Program-made: the position numbers and the translations under genes
Shown here: piece by piece, positions 15,478 through 22,246 of the stretch
How the letters are laid out: every line of letters begins with the position of its first letter
How positions within the stretch are numbered: the first letter of the stretch is position 1
Notes under the pieces: generated by a model
What the model was told of the DNA's origin: nothing
The model's input: only the letters and a program-made list of their open reading frames with translations
The model's database searches: none
NCBI GenBank assembly: GCA_913020705.1
Contig: CAJWBY010000066.1
Span: 1 to 22,246, forward strand
Direction of reading: 5' to 3'
DNA length: 22,246 bases
Source: an uncultured Colwellia sp.
GTDB lineage: Bacteria > Pseudomonadota > Gammaproteobacteria > Enterobacterales > Alteromonadaceae

Positions 15478-15821
15478 AGGACTACCCTCGTTTATATATT
15501 TAGCTTCAAGATAGGTACTGCATTAATGGGGCCAACAATCGACACCTTTTAACCAATTGAAATATATTAATAATTATAATCCACTGAAATTTTGTTTGTA
15601 TATTGCTTTGCATTTTAAAAAGGAATATCAACTTATGCGAAATTACCTTGGTCTGGTAGTGTGTACATAAGAAAGAAAATGTGAAACTCAACCATAATAG
15701 AATGACTTATACACAATCGGATAAGAAAACCCCGCTATTATGCGAGCTTTAAAATACGGGTAAATATTGACTATTATTCCAGGTGTTAAATCAAATTTTT
15801 AACGAGTACGTAAGTTACTTC
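15478..15821. other. Gene-poor intergenic stretch
   Basis: No convincing gene is visible. A 61-codon minus-strand frame at 15506-15691 starts with TTG, has no ribosome binding site and lacks domain-like sequence. The region is AT-rich and probably holds the promoter of the 57-residue ORF. Confidence 0.5.
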
Positions 15822-16034
15822 TTATTGAACAGATATAGTTCCTGTTGCCACAACACCAACTTTAGTTCCATAGGCATACTCAAACGTCATACTATTTACA
15901 GAACCAGCCATGTTATCTGAAATACATGTACTTAAATATACCAGGTAAACTTTTTGACTGTCAGGCTGAGCTGTAACTGTTTCAACATTGACAGGTAAAT
16001 TATTATTTACGATAGTTTAATTTTCAGATACAGC
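15822..16034 (-). pseudogene. C-terminal remnant of a decayed gene
   Basis: On the minus strand a frame without a start codon runs from just after a TAA (16017-16019) to a TAA at 15822-15824. It reads TIVNNNLPVNVETVTAQPDS, then QKVYLVYLSTCISDN, then FEYAYGTKVGVVATGTISVQ: a protein-like, beta-strand-rich C-terminus. Upstream of the internal TAA the same frame continues with AIAVSEN, so one nonsense change (for example AAA to TAA) may have broken it. Further upstream the frame closes again at 16056 and a large inverted repeat begins. The family is not recognised; decay of a secreted or surface protein is a guess. Confidence 0.45.
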
Positions 16035-16035
16035 A

Positions 16036-16070
16036 ATGGCCCTATTGATGACAGATTATCAATAGGCCAT
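16036..16070. repeat. Long imperfect inverted repeat (hairpin)
   Basis: ATGGCC(C)TATTGAT at 16036-16049 pairs with ATCAATAGGCCAT at 16058-16070, giving 13 base pairs with one bulged C and an 8-base loop. It lies about 80 bases past the stop of the outer-membrane protein gene and could stabilise or end that transcript. No T-run follows on either strand, so it is not a standard intrinsic terminator. Confidence 0.7.
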
Positions 16071-16151
16071 TTATAACAATTGCATTGATCAACTTGATTT
16101 CAAAGGGATAGCTCAATAGTTCGAAATTGACTTACTCACATCGCTCTTATT

Positions 16152-16859
16152 TTAAAAACGGTAGTTAGCATAAATACCCACGGCATGATCAAAACTATTA
16201 CCAAGTTCATACCCGTTTTCTTCTGCATCAAAGTCTGAATAGCTTGCAAATAGGCCTATATCGGTATTCTTACTAAACATATAATTAATACCTACACCTA
16301 CTTCATTTGCGTCGTTTTGATTAAAATCTTTTAAATCACGATAGGTATAACTAGCTGTAGCAGACCAATTTTTTGCTAGGTTAGTTTGTAACCCTACAGA
16401 ATAGCGGTATTCGTCTTTGTTTTTTAATTTTTCTTCGTCCCACTTTACATAACCTACAGAAAAAATCATTGCTATGTCTTTATTGAAGACATATTTACCA
16501 TTTAAGTCTGCACCATAAGCTACAGAATCACCGTTAACTTGAGACTCTTGGAAACCTCTAAAACCTAGACCAACAGCTAATTCAAGACCCATTTTATTTT
16601 CAGGACGAGCTAAAACACGATAATTAAGGCCACCAAGACCAAGAGTTAAATTATCAGTTAAACCGTAACCTAAATTTAAATTAAGCGCTGCACGTTGATC
16701 ATCCTCCCCTTCTTCTACCCATGCAATAGCACCACCTACAGAAATAGTACCATCAGTTAAAGTTAAAGGTCTTAGTATACGGTTTTCAGGATATTCTGTT
16801 TCTGCAAATACCGTAGAAGATGCTAAAAGTAATGCCATGCTGATAAATGATTTCTTCAT
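16152..16859 (-). CDS. Outer-membrane beta-barrel protein, porin-like
   Basis: A 235-residue outer-membrane protein. The signal peptide MKKSFISMALLLASSTVFA is cut before ETEYPEN. The mature chain shows ten or more alternating beta-strand segments (ISVGGAIAWVE, ALNLNLGYGL, LTLGLGGLNY, LELAVGLGF, DLNGKYVF, AMIFSVGYVKW, YSVGLQTNL, ATASYTYRDL, EVGVGINYMF, DIGLFASYSDF) and ends in ANYRF with the terminal Phe recognised by the Bam machinery. The reading frame extends upstream to 17015, but the signal peptide and a GGA site six bases before ATG 16859 fix this start. The family is not identified; it may be a small pore or adhesive barrel. The solute-binding protein 17204-17905 is divergent. Confidence 0.85.
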   Translation of the reverse strand: MKKSFISMALLLASSTVFAETEYPENRILRPLTLTDGTISVGGAIAWVEEGEDDQRAALNLNLGYGLTDNLTLGLGGLNYRVLARPENKMGLELAVGLGFRGFQESQVNGDSVAYGADLNGKYVFNKDIAMIFSVGYVKWDEEKLKNKDEYRYSVGLQTNLAKNWSATASYTYRDLKDFNQNDANEVGVGINYMFSKNTDIGLFASYSDFDAEENGYELGNSFDHAVGIYANYRF

Positions 16860-17203
16860 AATAATTCCATTTTTTAGTGTCTGATAAATTATGAATCTAT
16901 AATAAAACCATGTAGCGTTAGTTTCTTCAGGCACTTTGTATAGGAAATGTTGGCTAACGTGAGAAAATGTAATAATGTCAAAAAAGTATGACTTTATGAA
17001 AGAAAGAGAATACAAGTTTAAAAATTGATGTTTTATTCAAAGTATATTGCCAGTATGATGGTTACAGAAAAGGGTTGATAACCGCTTTACCTAACTGGTA
17101 ATGATTGGACCATGGGATATTCATTTATCTAACCACTTAACAGAAATAGTTGGTTACTTAGTGTATAGTTAAGATTCAATCACTGTGAAATTAAGGTTAC
17201 TGA
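16860..17203. other. Divergent intergenic region between barrel protein and solute-binding protein
   Basis: About 340 bases with no gene. The only structure seen is a 5-5-5 inverted repeat TTACC-TAACT-GGTAA at 17087-17101, which could be an operator. No promoter could be chosen with confidence in this AT-rich sequence. Confidence 0.4.
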
Positions 17204-17905
17204 ATGAATAATAAAAAAATATTTTTATTACTAACTTTTCTTTTATGCCCAAATGCCCAAAGTACTGAATTAGTTGCCTGTATTGACGACCACCCTCCTT
17301 ACCAAGTTATTGCTGAAAAACCCTACGGCACACATGTTACTGCGCTTGAAGTTCTTGCTGACGTGCTAAATAAACAACTTAAATTTATAAAATCACCCAA
17401 CTTTGCTCGATGTGTGGTTTTTTTGAAACAGGGTCAAGTTGATGTAATTGCAGGGCTAAATCCATCAACAGAAAGGGATAAGTTTTCATTTTATACCCCT
17501 TTTAAGCCAGCTGACGACTTACGGGTGCTTTCAAAAGAAGGTATTACCATTACAAAATATGATGATTTAAAGGGTAAGATCATTGGTATTTCTAGAGGTA
17601 CATCCTACTTCCCTCGGTTCGACAATGACAACGAATTAAAAAAAATAACGATGCAAAGTGATCGGATTGGCTTTTCATTACTATTAAAAAATCGTGTCGA
17701 CTTAATTTTGGTAAGTCCTGTGATGCTAAAAACACTATCAGAAGAACTTAATACCGAAAATTTAAAAGTTTCCCCCATAAAACTGAGTGAAATGCGCAAC
17801 AAAGAAACTAACTTTGGTTTTAGTAAGTTACATAAACTTGGATTAAGTAACCAAGAGATAATTGATAAAGTGCAAAAGGCATACAAAAAAGGACGGTTTG
17901 ATTAG
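17204..17905 (+). CDS. Periplasmic solute-binding protein, family 3 type
   Basis: A 233-residue protein with an N-terminal signal (MNNKKIFLLLTFLLCPNAQS, cleavage before TELVAC). The mature chain resembles family 3 extracellular solute-binding proteins, which bind amino acids or related small molecules: DDHPPYQVI at the ligand-binding edge, KQGQVDVIAGLNPSTERDKFSFYTPF with the Arg that usually clamps the ligand carboxylate, then YDDLKGKIIGISRGTSY, and a second lobe with LLLKNRVDLILVSP. Length is typical of the shorter members. No ABC permease or ATPase lies nearby, so it may feed a transporter elsewhere or serve as a sensor. AAGG stands seven bases before the ATG. The neighbour at 18001 is a second protein of the same type in convergent orientation. 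Confidence 0.8.
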   Translation: MNNKKIFLLLTFLLCPNAQSTELVACIDDHPPYQVIAEKPYGTHVTALEVLADVLNKQLKFIKSPNFARCVVFLKQGQVDVIAGLNPSTERDKFSFYTPFKPADDLRVLSKEGITITKYDDLKGKIIGISRGTSYFPRFDNDNELKKITMQSDRIGFSLLLKNRVDLILVSPVMLKTLSEELNTENLKVSPIKLSEMRNKETNFGFSKLHKLGLSNQEIIDKVQKAYKKGRFD

Positions 17906-18000
17906 TTCAAGTTAATACCATTTAAATCGCTAGATAAACACTCTTTATATTGATTACTTATTCTTAACTGGCCTCTACCTCTTTAATGCTATTGTTCAAA

Positions 18001-18762
18001 TTAAAAAAGTTTTGAAATCTTTTCATATTCACCACTTTCATGTAAGGCTTTTAACGCAATATCAAAAACCTCTACCTGTTTTACTGAAACTCTTTCTTTA
18101 CTAAACATAAGTTTACTTCCTGCTTCCTCATCGGTTGTAATACGAAAGAGAGGCACAATATTTTTACTAAACTCTGGTTGAGATAACAAATAATGTTTGC
18201 CTTCCATTTCTGATTCAATATAGCCATCAGCTCTTCCTTTGAGTACAAAATCAGACATAACTTGATCATCACTAATATAAACAATCCTTCTAGTGAACTT
18301 TTTGTTTTGTAATAAAGCAGGATAGGATTCGTAATAAATAGCACCTCGCAAAGCAGCAATTACCACATTGACTTTAGTTAAGTCAGATAACACATTTACC
18401 GAATCAAATAAGTTTAATTTATTTTTATGTACAAAAAGCATGTGGTGGCTGTAACGAAAATTATTCTTTGTAAAAATTGCATATTTTTTTCTTTCCGGTA
18501 AGGCTGTTGCTGCTAAAGTCATATCAATAGCCCCAGCTTCAAGCCCTCTTATAACTCTTGCCCAGGGCATAGAGACTATCTTATATTTAAATGGTGTACG
18601 ACGAAAGACAGCCTTAATTAACTCGATATCTTTTCCAGCCCATTCACCTTTCTCATTTTTGTAACGATAAATATCCCGCTCATTGAGCCCAATAATAAAT
18701 TCCTGACTAAATACTTGAAAAGAAGCTAATATCAAGCTGATTAATACAACAATTTTCACCAT
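18001..18762 (-). CDS. Periplasmic solute-binding protein, family 3 type
   Basis: A 253-residue protein with a signal peptide (MVKIVVLISLILASFQVFS, cleavage near QEF). Visible family features are WAGKDIELIKAVFRR, SMPWARVIRGLEAGAIDMTLAATALPERKKYAIFT with the ligand-binding Arg, LTKVNVVIAALRGAIYY at the start of lobe two and VLKGRADGYIES. It differs markedly from its neighbour at 17204, so recent duplication is unlikely. There is no adjacent transporter or sensor kinase. The ATG at 18762 has AAGGA seven bases upstream. The two genes face each other, with 95 bases between their stops and no obvious terminator. Confidence 0.8.
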   Translation of the reverse strand: MVKIVVLISLILASFQVFSQEFIIGLNERDIYRYKNEKGEWAGKDIELIKAVFRRTPFKYKIVSMPWARVIRGLEAGAIDMTLAATALPERKKYAIFTKNNFRYSHHMLFVHKNKLNLFDSVNVLSDLTKVNVVIAALRGAIYYESYPALLQNKKFTRRIVYISDDQVMSDFVLKGRADGYIESEMEGKHYLLSQPEFSKNIVPLFRITTDEEAGSKLMFSKERVSVKQVEVFDIALKALHESGEYEKISKLF

Positions 18763-18958
18763 CTACGAGTCCTTCATTAATTAGAGCCTGCTAAAGTTAC
18801 ATGATTTCACAGTTCATATTGTTTATTAAAACTACATAAATAGATATCAGATTTCGATAATATTTCTCTTAGGACAATTGAAATACGCAGTAAATTAATT
18901 TTTATTATCATTTTATTGTCTTACTTGAAAGTAAAATGAAGCAGTCCATACTTTAAAA

Positions 18959-19228
18959 CTAGTCAAAATCACAATGGATGTCCATGTTAAATTTCATTGG
19001 CAATAAACCTTGAATGTCACCGAACTCTTTTTTGTAGCAAATTAGTCATTGATATAGATCTAGATGAATCCAGAGAAGCACCTAGTTGGTGTAATTCTTC
19101 TTCATTAGAGCATACCGCTGTAAGCCCTAAATAATCGCCCTCAAAATCGGCCGATAGCCCTAGTTAAATTACCGATATATTTACCAGGTCACAACTACAC
19201 CATGACACTTAATAAAATTACGTTTCAT
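18959..19228 (-). pseudogene. Frameshifted small gene, about 90 codons
   Basis: On the minus strand a protein-like sequence is broken into three or four frames. It opens with ATG 19228, MKRNFIKCHGVVVTW, then a TAA. A +1 frame gives KYIGNLTRAIGR; after GATTTTGAG another frame gives FEGDYLGLTAVCSNEEELHQ and LGASLDSSRSISMTNLLQ; after an A-run CAAAAAAG the last frame gives EFGDIQGLLPMKFNMDIHCD to TAG at 18959. Removing one T in the T-run and one A in the A-run joins the latter parts without a stop. I do not recognise the family. It could be a real recent pseudogene or a functional gene carrying sequencing errors. The adjacent lipoprotein gene is divergent. Confidence 0.6.
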
Positions 19229-19246
19229 TAATTTTCGATTAATTAA

Positions 19247-19852
19247 ATGCTAATTAGAAAAATATTAACTTTAGTCTTTGTAATCTTAATCGCAGGTTGT
19301 CAGTCCACACTAATGGAACCAATAACAGAACAAGTATCAACAAATGTGAATGAAGGTACTTCTAGAATCGTATTTATGCGTTCTGCGTTTGTAGGACAAG
19401 CGATTCAAGCTTCTGTATTTGAAATTGTAAATGGAACCCCTGAATTTATTGGCATTATATCAAATGATACCAAAGTTACCTTTGATACTTCACCGGGAGA
19501 ACATTTGTTTATGGTAGTTGGTGAAAGTGCTGATTTTTTGAAAGCTAATCTGACTGAGACTAAAACTTACTATTCAATAGTTTCGCCTCGGATAGGTTTT
19601 TGGAAAGCAAGATTCTCCTTACATCCGGTAAGAAATGTACAAAACGCGAAATTTAAGTATGATTCAAAAGAATTTGTTGAGATGCAGAGTGATAGCAAAT
19701 TTGTAAAGTCGGGTGTAAAGGCAAACGACTGGGCACTTAAAAATGCTGCTTTGATCAATAAAAAGTTAACTAGCTATTTACCGAAATGGAAACAGAAAGC
19801 TGTCGAAAAACAACTTGAAGCAACAATAAATGCCGCTGATTTCTTGAAATAG
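19247..19852 (+). CDS. Uncharacterised lipoprotein
   Basis: A 201-residue lipoprotein: the signal MLIRKILTLVFVILIAGC ends in the lipobox IAGC, with Cys18 as lipidation site and Gln at position +2 (no Asp inner-membrane retention signal), which suggests outer-membrane sorting. The mature part has an immunoglobulin-like or beta-sandwich pattern (RIVFMRSAFVGQAIQASVFE, PEFIGIISNDTKVTFDTSPGEHLFMVV, TKTYYSIVSPRIG), then a basic helical tail with WALKNAALINKKL and LPKWKQKAVEKQLEATI. Similar lipoproteins that carry a MRSxxxGxAIxAS motif occur in marine gammaproteobacteria, from memory; function unknown. A terminator follows directly. The upstream region contains a decayed divergent gene. Confidence 0.8.
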   Translation: MLIRKILTLVFVILIAGCQSTLMEPITEQVSTNVNEGTSRIVFMRSAFVGQAIQASVFEIVNGTPEFIGIISNDTKVTFDTSPGEHLFMVVGESADFLKANLTETKTYYSIVSPRIGFWKARFSLHPVRNVQNAKFKYDSKEFVEMQSDSKFVKSGVKANDWALKNAALINKKLTSYLPKWKQKAVEKQLEATINAADFLK

Positions 19853-19856
19853 AAAT

Positions 19857-19895
19857 GAAAAAAACCGCACTCTCTATTAGAGGATGCGGTTTTTT
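19857..19895. terminator. Bidirectional intrinsic terminator between lipoprotein and sucD
   Basis: AAAACCGCA (19861-19869) pairs with TGCGGTTTT (19885-19893), and an inner CTCT/AGAG pair lengthens the stem. T-runs follow on both strands, so it can end both the lipoprotein transcript and the sucABCD transcript from the opposite side. Confidence 0.92.
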
Positions 19896-19926
19896 ATGAA
19901 GAATAATCAGATTATTAAGCGTTAGC

Positions 19927-20799
19927 TTACCAACCTGTTTTCTCTTTAAGTGCTACACCGATGTCAGCTAAAGAACGAACCGTTTTAACACCGGCCGCTT
20001 CTAGTGCTGCAAATTTCTCATCAGCTGTACCTTTACCACCGGCGATAATCGCGCCAGCGTGACCCATACGCTTACCTTCTGGTGCAGTAACACCAGCAAT
20101 GTAAGATACTACAGGTTTAGTAACATTAGCTTTGATATATTCCGCAGCTTCTTCTTCAGCAGTACCACCAATTTCACCAATCATTACGATTGCTTCAGTT
20201 TGTGGATCGTTTTGGAACATTTCCAATACGTCGATGAAATTAGTTCCTGGGATAGGGTCGCCACCAATACCTACACAAGTAGATTGACCAAAACCAGCGT
20301 CAGTTGTTTGTTTTACTGCTTCGTACGTAAGTGTGCCAGAACGTGAAACAATACCAACTTTACCTGGTAAATGGATGTGACCAGGCATGATACCAATCTT
20401 AGTCTCGCCAGGAGTGATAACACCTGGACAGTTAGGACCGATCATACGAACGCCAGTTTGAGTAAGCTTAGCTTTAACGTCAACCATATCTAAAGTTGGA
20501 ATACCTTCAGTGATAGTAACGATAAGCTCGATGCCTGCATCGATAGCTTCTAAAATAGCATCTTTACAAAATGGTGCAGGAACATAGATAACTGTAGCTG
20601 TTGCGCCAGTTGCTTCTACTGCATCACGTACTGTGTTGAATACTGGAAGGCCTAAATGCGTTTGACCGCCTTTACCTGGGCTAACGCCACCAACCATTTG
20701 TGTACCGTATTCAAGTGCTTGCTCTGAGTGGAAAGTACCTTGACCACCAGTGAAACCTTGACAGATAACTTTGGTATCTTTATTAATTAATACAGACAT
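19927..20799 (-). CDS. sucD: Succinyl-CoA synthetase alpha subunit
   Basis: SucD with SucC converts succinyl-CoA plus ADP or GDP to succinate and nucleoside triphosphate in the TCA cycle. The 290-residue length matches the family. The CoA-binding Rossmann segment includes [10 protein letters not shown] (residues 16-24) and PGKGG. The CoA-ligase half contains [31 protein letters not shown], and [14 protein letters not shown] with the phosphorylated His247. Start ATG at 20799 overlaps the sucC stop by one base (TAATG), so translation is probably coupled. It is the last gene of the suc operon, with a strong bidirectional terminator 32 bases further on. Confidence 0.98.
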   Translation of the reverse strand: MSVLINKDTKVICQGFTGGQGTFHSEQALEYGTQMVGGVSPGKGGQTHLGLPVFNTVRDAVEATGATATVIYVPAPFCKDAILEAIDAGIELIVTITEGIPTLDMVDVKAKLTQTGVRMIGPNCPGVITPGETKIGIMPGHIHLPGKVGIVSRSGTLTYEAVKQTTDAGFGQSTCVGIGGDPIPGTNFIDVLEMFQNDPQTEAIVMIGEIGGTAEEEAAEYIKANVTKPVVSYIAGVTAPEGKRMGHAGAIIAGGKGTADEKFAALEAAGVKTVRSLADIGVALKEKTGW

Positions 20800-21965
20800 T
20801 ATTTGCCCTCCGCAGCTGCTACAACTTTAGTTGCTGCATCAGTTAATGACTCAGCAGCAATGATGTCTAAGCCAGAGTTCTTAAGAACTTCACGACCTAA
20901 ATCAGCATTAGTACCTTCTAAACGTACAACTACAGGTACTTTAACGCCTACTTCTTTAACAGCGCCAATAATACCTTCAGCAATCATGTCACAACGAACG
21001 ATGCCACCAAAGATGTTAACTAAAACAGCTTTAACGTTTTCGTCAGAAAGTATGATTTTGAATGCTTCAGAAACACGTTCTTTGTTTGCTCCGCCGCCAA
21101 CATCAAGGAAGTTAGCTGGCTTGCCGCCGTGTAAATTAACGATATCCATAGTACCCATTGCTAGGCCTGCTCCGTTAACCATACAACCAACAGTTCCGTC
21201 AAGAGCTACATAGTTTAGCTCCCACTGTGCTGCATGTGCTTCACGTTCATCTTCTTGTGAAGGATCGTGGAAAGCGCGCATTTTAGGTTGACGGTATAAA
21301 GCATTACCATCGATACCTATTTTTCCATCTAAACAGTGAAGGTTACCTTCGTCAGTAATAACTAACGGGTTGATTTCTAATAAAGCAAAATCACAATCTT
21401 CAAACATTTTAGCAAGACCCATAAAGATCTTAACAAATTGCTTCATTTGAGTAGGATTTAAACCAAGTTTAAAACCTAATTCACGAGCTTGGTAAGGTTG
21501 AGCGCCAACTAGTGGATCAATCTCAGCTTGATGAATCAATTCAGGAGTTTCTTCAGCAATCTTCTCAATGTCGACACCGCCTTCAGTAGACGCCATGAAA
21601 ACAACTTTTTGTGAAGCTCTGTCAACAACAGCGCCAAGATATAACTCATTAGCGATGTCAGTACAGCTTTCAACTAAAATTTTAGCAACTGGCTGACCAT
21701 TTGCATCTGTTTGATAAGTTACTAAGTTCTTACCTAACCAATTTTGAGCGAAATCTTTGATTTCTTGTTTGCTTTTAACTAACTTAACACCGCCAGCTTT
21801 ACCGCGTCCGCCTGCGTGTACTTGAGTTTTAACAACCCACATATCACCGCCAATTTTGTCGGCAGCTTCAGCAGCTTCTTGAGGAGTATCGCAAGCGAAT
21901 CCCTCAGAAACTGGTAAACCATATTCAGCGAATAATTGTTTCGCTTGGTATTCATGCAAATTCAT
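20799..21965 (-). CDS. sucC: ADP-forming succinyl-CoA synthetase beta subunit
   Basis: SucC carries the ATP-grasp fold that binds the nucleotide and activates phosphate for the SucD histidine. From ATG 21965 it is 388 residues, the same as E. coli SucC. Visible features are the N-terminal [18 protein letters not shown], the Lys/Gly loop [17 protein letters not shown] (about 43-60), [25 protein letters not shown], and the ligase-CoA block [34 protein letters not shown]. The frame extends 20 residues upstream to 22025, but family length, the conserved start and a GGAAA site before 21965 decide the start. The 154 bases before it hold a hairpin that separates sucC from sucB. Confidence 0.98.
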   Translation of the reverse strand: MNLHEYQAKQLFAEYGLPVSEGFACDTPQEAAEAADKIGGDMWVVKTQVHAGGRGKAGGVKLVKSKQEIKDFAQNWLGKNLVTYQTDANGQPVAKILVESCTDIANELYLGAVVDRASQKVVFMASTEGGVDIEKIAEETPELIHQAEIDPLVGAQPYQARELGFKLGLNPTQMKQFVKIFMGLAKMFEDCDFALLEINPLVITDEGNLHCLDGKIGIDGNALYRQPKMRAFHDPSQEDEREAHAAQWELNYVALDGTVGCMVNGAGLAMGTMDIVNLHGGKPANFLDVGGGANKERVSEAFKIILSDENVKAVLVNIFGGIVRCDMIAEGIIGAVKEVGVKVPVVVRLEGTNADLGREVLKNSGLDIIAAESLTDAATKVVAAAEGK

Positions 21966-22049
21966 GGTGTGTTTCCATTTATCTGTAGATGAAAATGGCA
22001 ATTTTTTATAAAAAAAGTATGCCATCGAAAAAGTTGACCGATTATAGTA

Positions 22050-22081
22050 TAAAAGCTCTAAGGAACAAAGTCCTTAGAGCT
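22050..22081 (-). terminator. Hairpin between sucB and sucC (possible partial terminator)
   Basis: A perfect 11-bp inverted repeat, AGCTCTAAGGA and TCCTTAGAGCT, has a 6-base loop. On the minus strand it is followed by TTTTA. It lies 39 bases after the sucB stop. The short T-run suggests partial termination or an mRNA-stabilising hairpin rather than a full stop, since sucCD usually shares the sucAB transcript. Confidence 0.7.
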
Positions 22082-22119
22082 AATACTATAGTCTAAATCA
22101 AAAGATTTATTTTTCTTGA

Positions 22120-22246
22120 TTAAATATCAAGAAGTAGACGTGTTGGATCTTCCAGTAACTCTTTAATAGCAACTAAGAATCCAACTGATTCTTTGCCATC
22201 AATCAATCGATGATCATAAGAAAGTGCCAAATACATCATAGGTAGT
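22120..22246 (-). CDS. sucB: 2-oxoglutarate dehydrogenase E2 (dihydrolipoyl succinyltransferase), C-terminal end only
   Basis: SucB transfers succinyl groups to CoA within the 2-oxoglutarate dehydrogenase complex. Only the last 41 residues lie in the window, but they include the decisive catalytic motif [10 protein letters not shown], with the active-site His and Asp of the E2 acyltransferase, and the usual ending [16 protein letters not shown]. The gene continues right of 22246. It lies directly upstream of sucC on the same strand, as in the standard sucABCD order. Confidence 0.97.
   Translation of the reverse strand, partial: LPMMYLALSYDHRLIDGKESVGFLVAIKELLEDPTRLLLDI

Noticed and set aside
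15506..15691. 61-codon minus-strand frame
   Set aside because: TTG start, no ribosome binding site, no protein-like pattern; probably chance.
16860..17015. Upstream extension of the porin-like gene to 17015
   Set aside because: It would place 52 residues ahead of a perfect signal peptide; ATG 16859 has a ribosome binding site.
17906..18000. Terminator between the two convergent solute-binding protein genes
   Set aside because: No stem of more than five bases with a T-run was found.
20803..21213. 136-codon plus-strand frame inside sucC
   Set aside because: Antisense shadow of sucC, low complexity from the complementary codons.
21966..22025. 20-residue N-terminal extension of SucC
   Set aside because: From 21965 the length and first residues match the SucC family exactly; the extension has no ribosome binding site.
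1..22246. CRISPR array, insertion sequence, tRNA or prophage genes
   Set aside because: No regularly spaced direct repeats, transposase or integrase motifs, or cloverleaf sequences were seen.

Overview
The window is AT-rich chromosomal DNA from a marine gammaproteobacterium. The gene set (sucBCD, htpG, recR, a viroplasmin-type RNase HI, a DHH phosphoesterase, several AT-rich hypotheticals) suggests Alteromonadales, perhaps a Colwellia- or Thalassotalea-like Colwelliaceae member. That placement is inferred from protein character and base composition; no search was run.

Layout. 1-3.6 kb: minus-strand htpG (its 3' part lies off the left edge) with a clear sigma-32-type promoter, a decayed membrane-protein remnant, a metallo-beta-lactamase-fold lipoprotein and recR. 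3.7-5.0 kb: a plus-strand MFS transporter whose last codons also encode the intrinsic terminator of the opposing operon. 5.0-6.4 kb: a compact minus-strand operon of DUF2975 membrane protein, YozG-like HTH regulator and small outer-membrane barrel. 6.5-10.4 kb: an aldo/keto reductase (minus), then a Bacteroidota-looking lgt, a viroplasmin-RNase HI fusion and a DHH phosphoesterase (plus). 10.5-14.3 kb: four minus-strand genes, ghrA-like reductase, LURP-one/scramblase-like protein, DUF418 membrane protein and DUF1835 protein. 14.5-19.9 kb: accessory, gene-poor DNA with a sigma-54-promoted hypothetical, an unlisted 57-residue ORF with a strong ribosome binding site, two decayed genes, a beta-barrel porin-like protein, two orphan periplasmic solute-binding proteins and a lipoprotein. 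19.9-22.2 kb: the end of the sucABCD operon (sucD, sucC, C-terminus of sucB) on the minus strand.

How genes work together. SucB (2-oxoglutarate dehydrogenase E2) and SucCD (succinyl-CoA synthetase) carry out consecutive TCA-cycle steps; a strong hairpin separates sucB from sucCD. DUF2975, HTH and barrel genes form a translationally tight unit. Lgt would modify prolipoproteins such as the two lipoproteins in this window. The two solute-binding proteins have no permease or ATPase beside them.

No CRISPR array, insertion sequence, tRNA or rRNA was seen, and no convincing multigene defence or mobile system. The most notable signals are the Bacteroidota-like lgt, the sigma-54 promoter that resets a start codon, the terminator embedded in a coding sequence, a frameshifted gene at 18959-19228 and a short unlisted ORF at 15304-15477.
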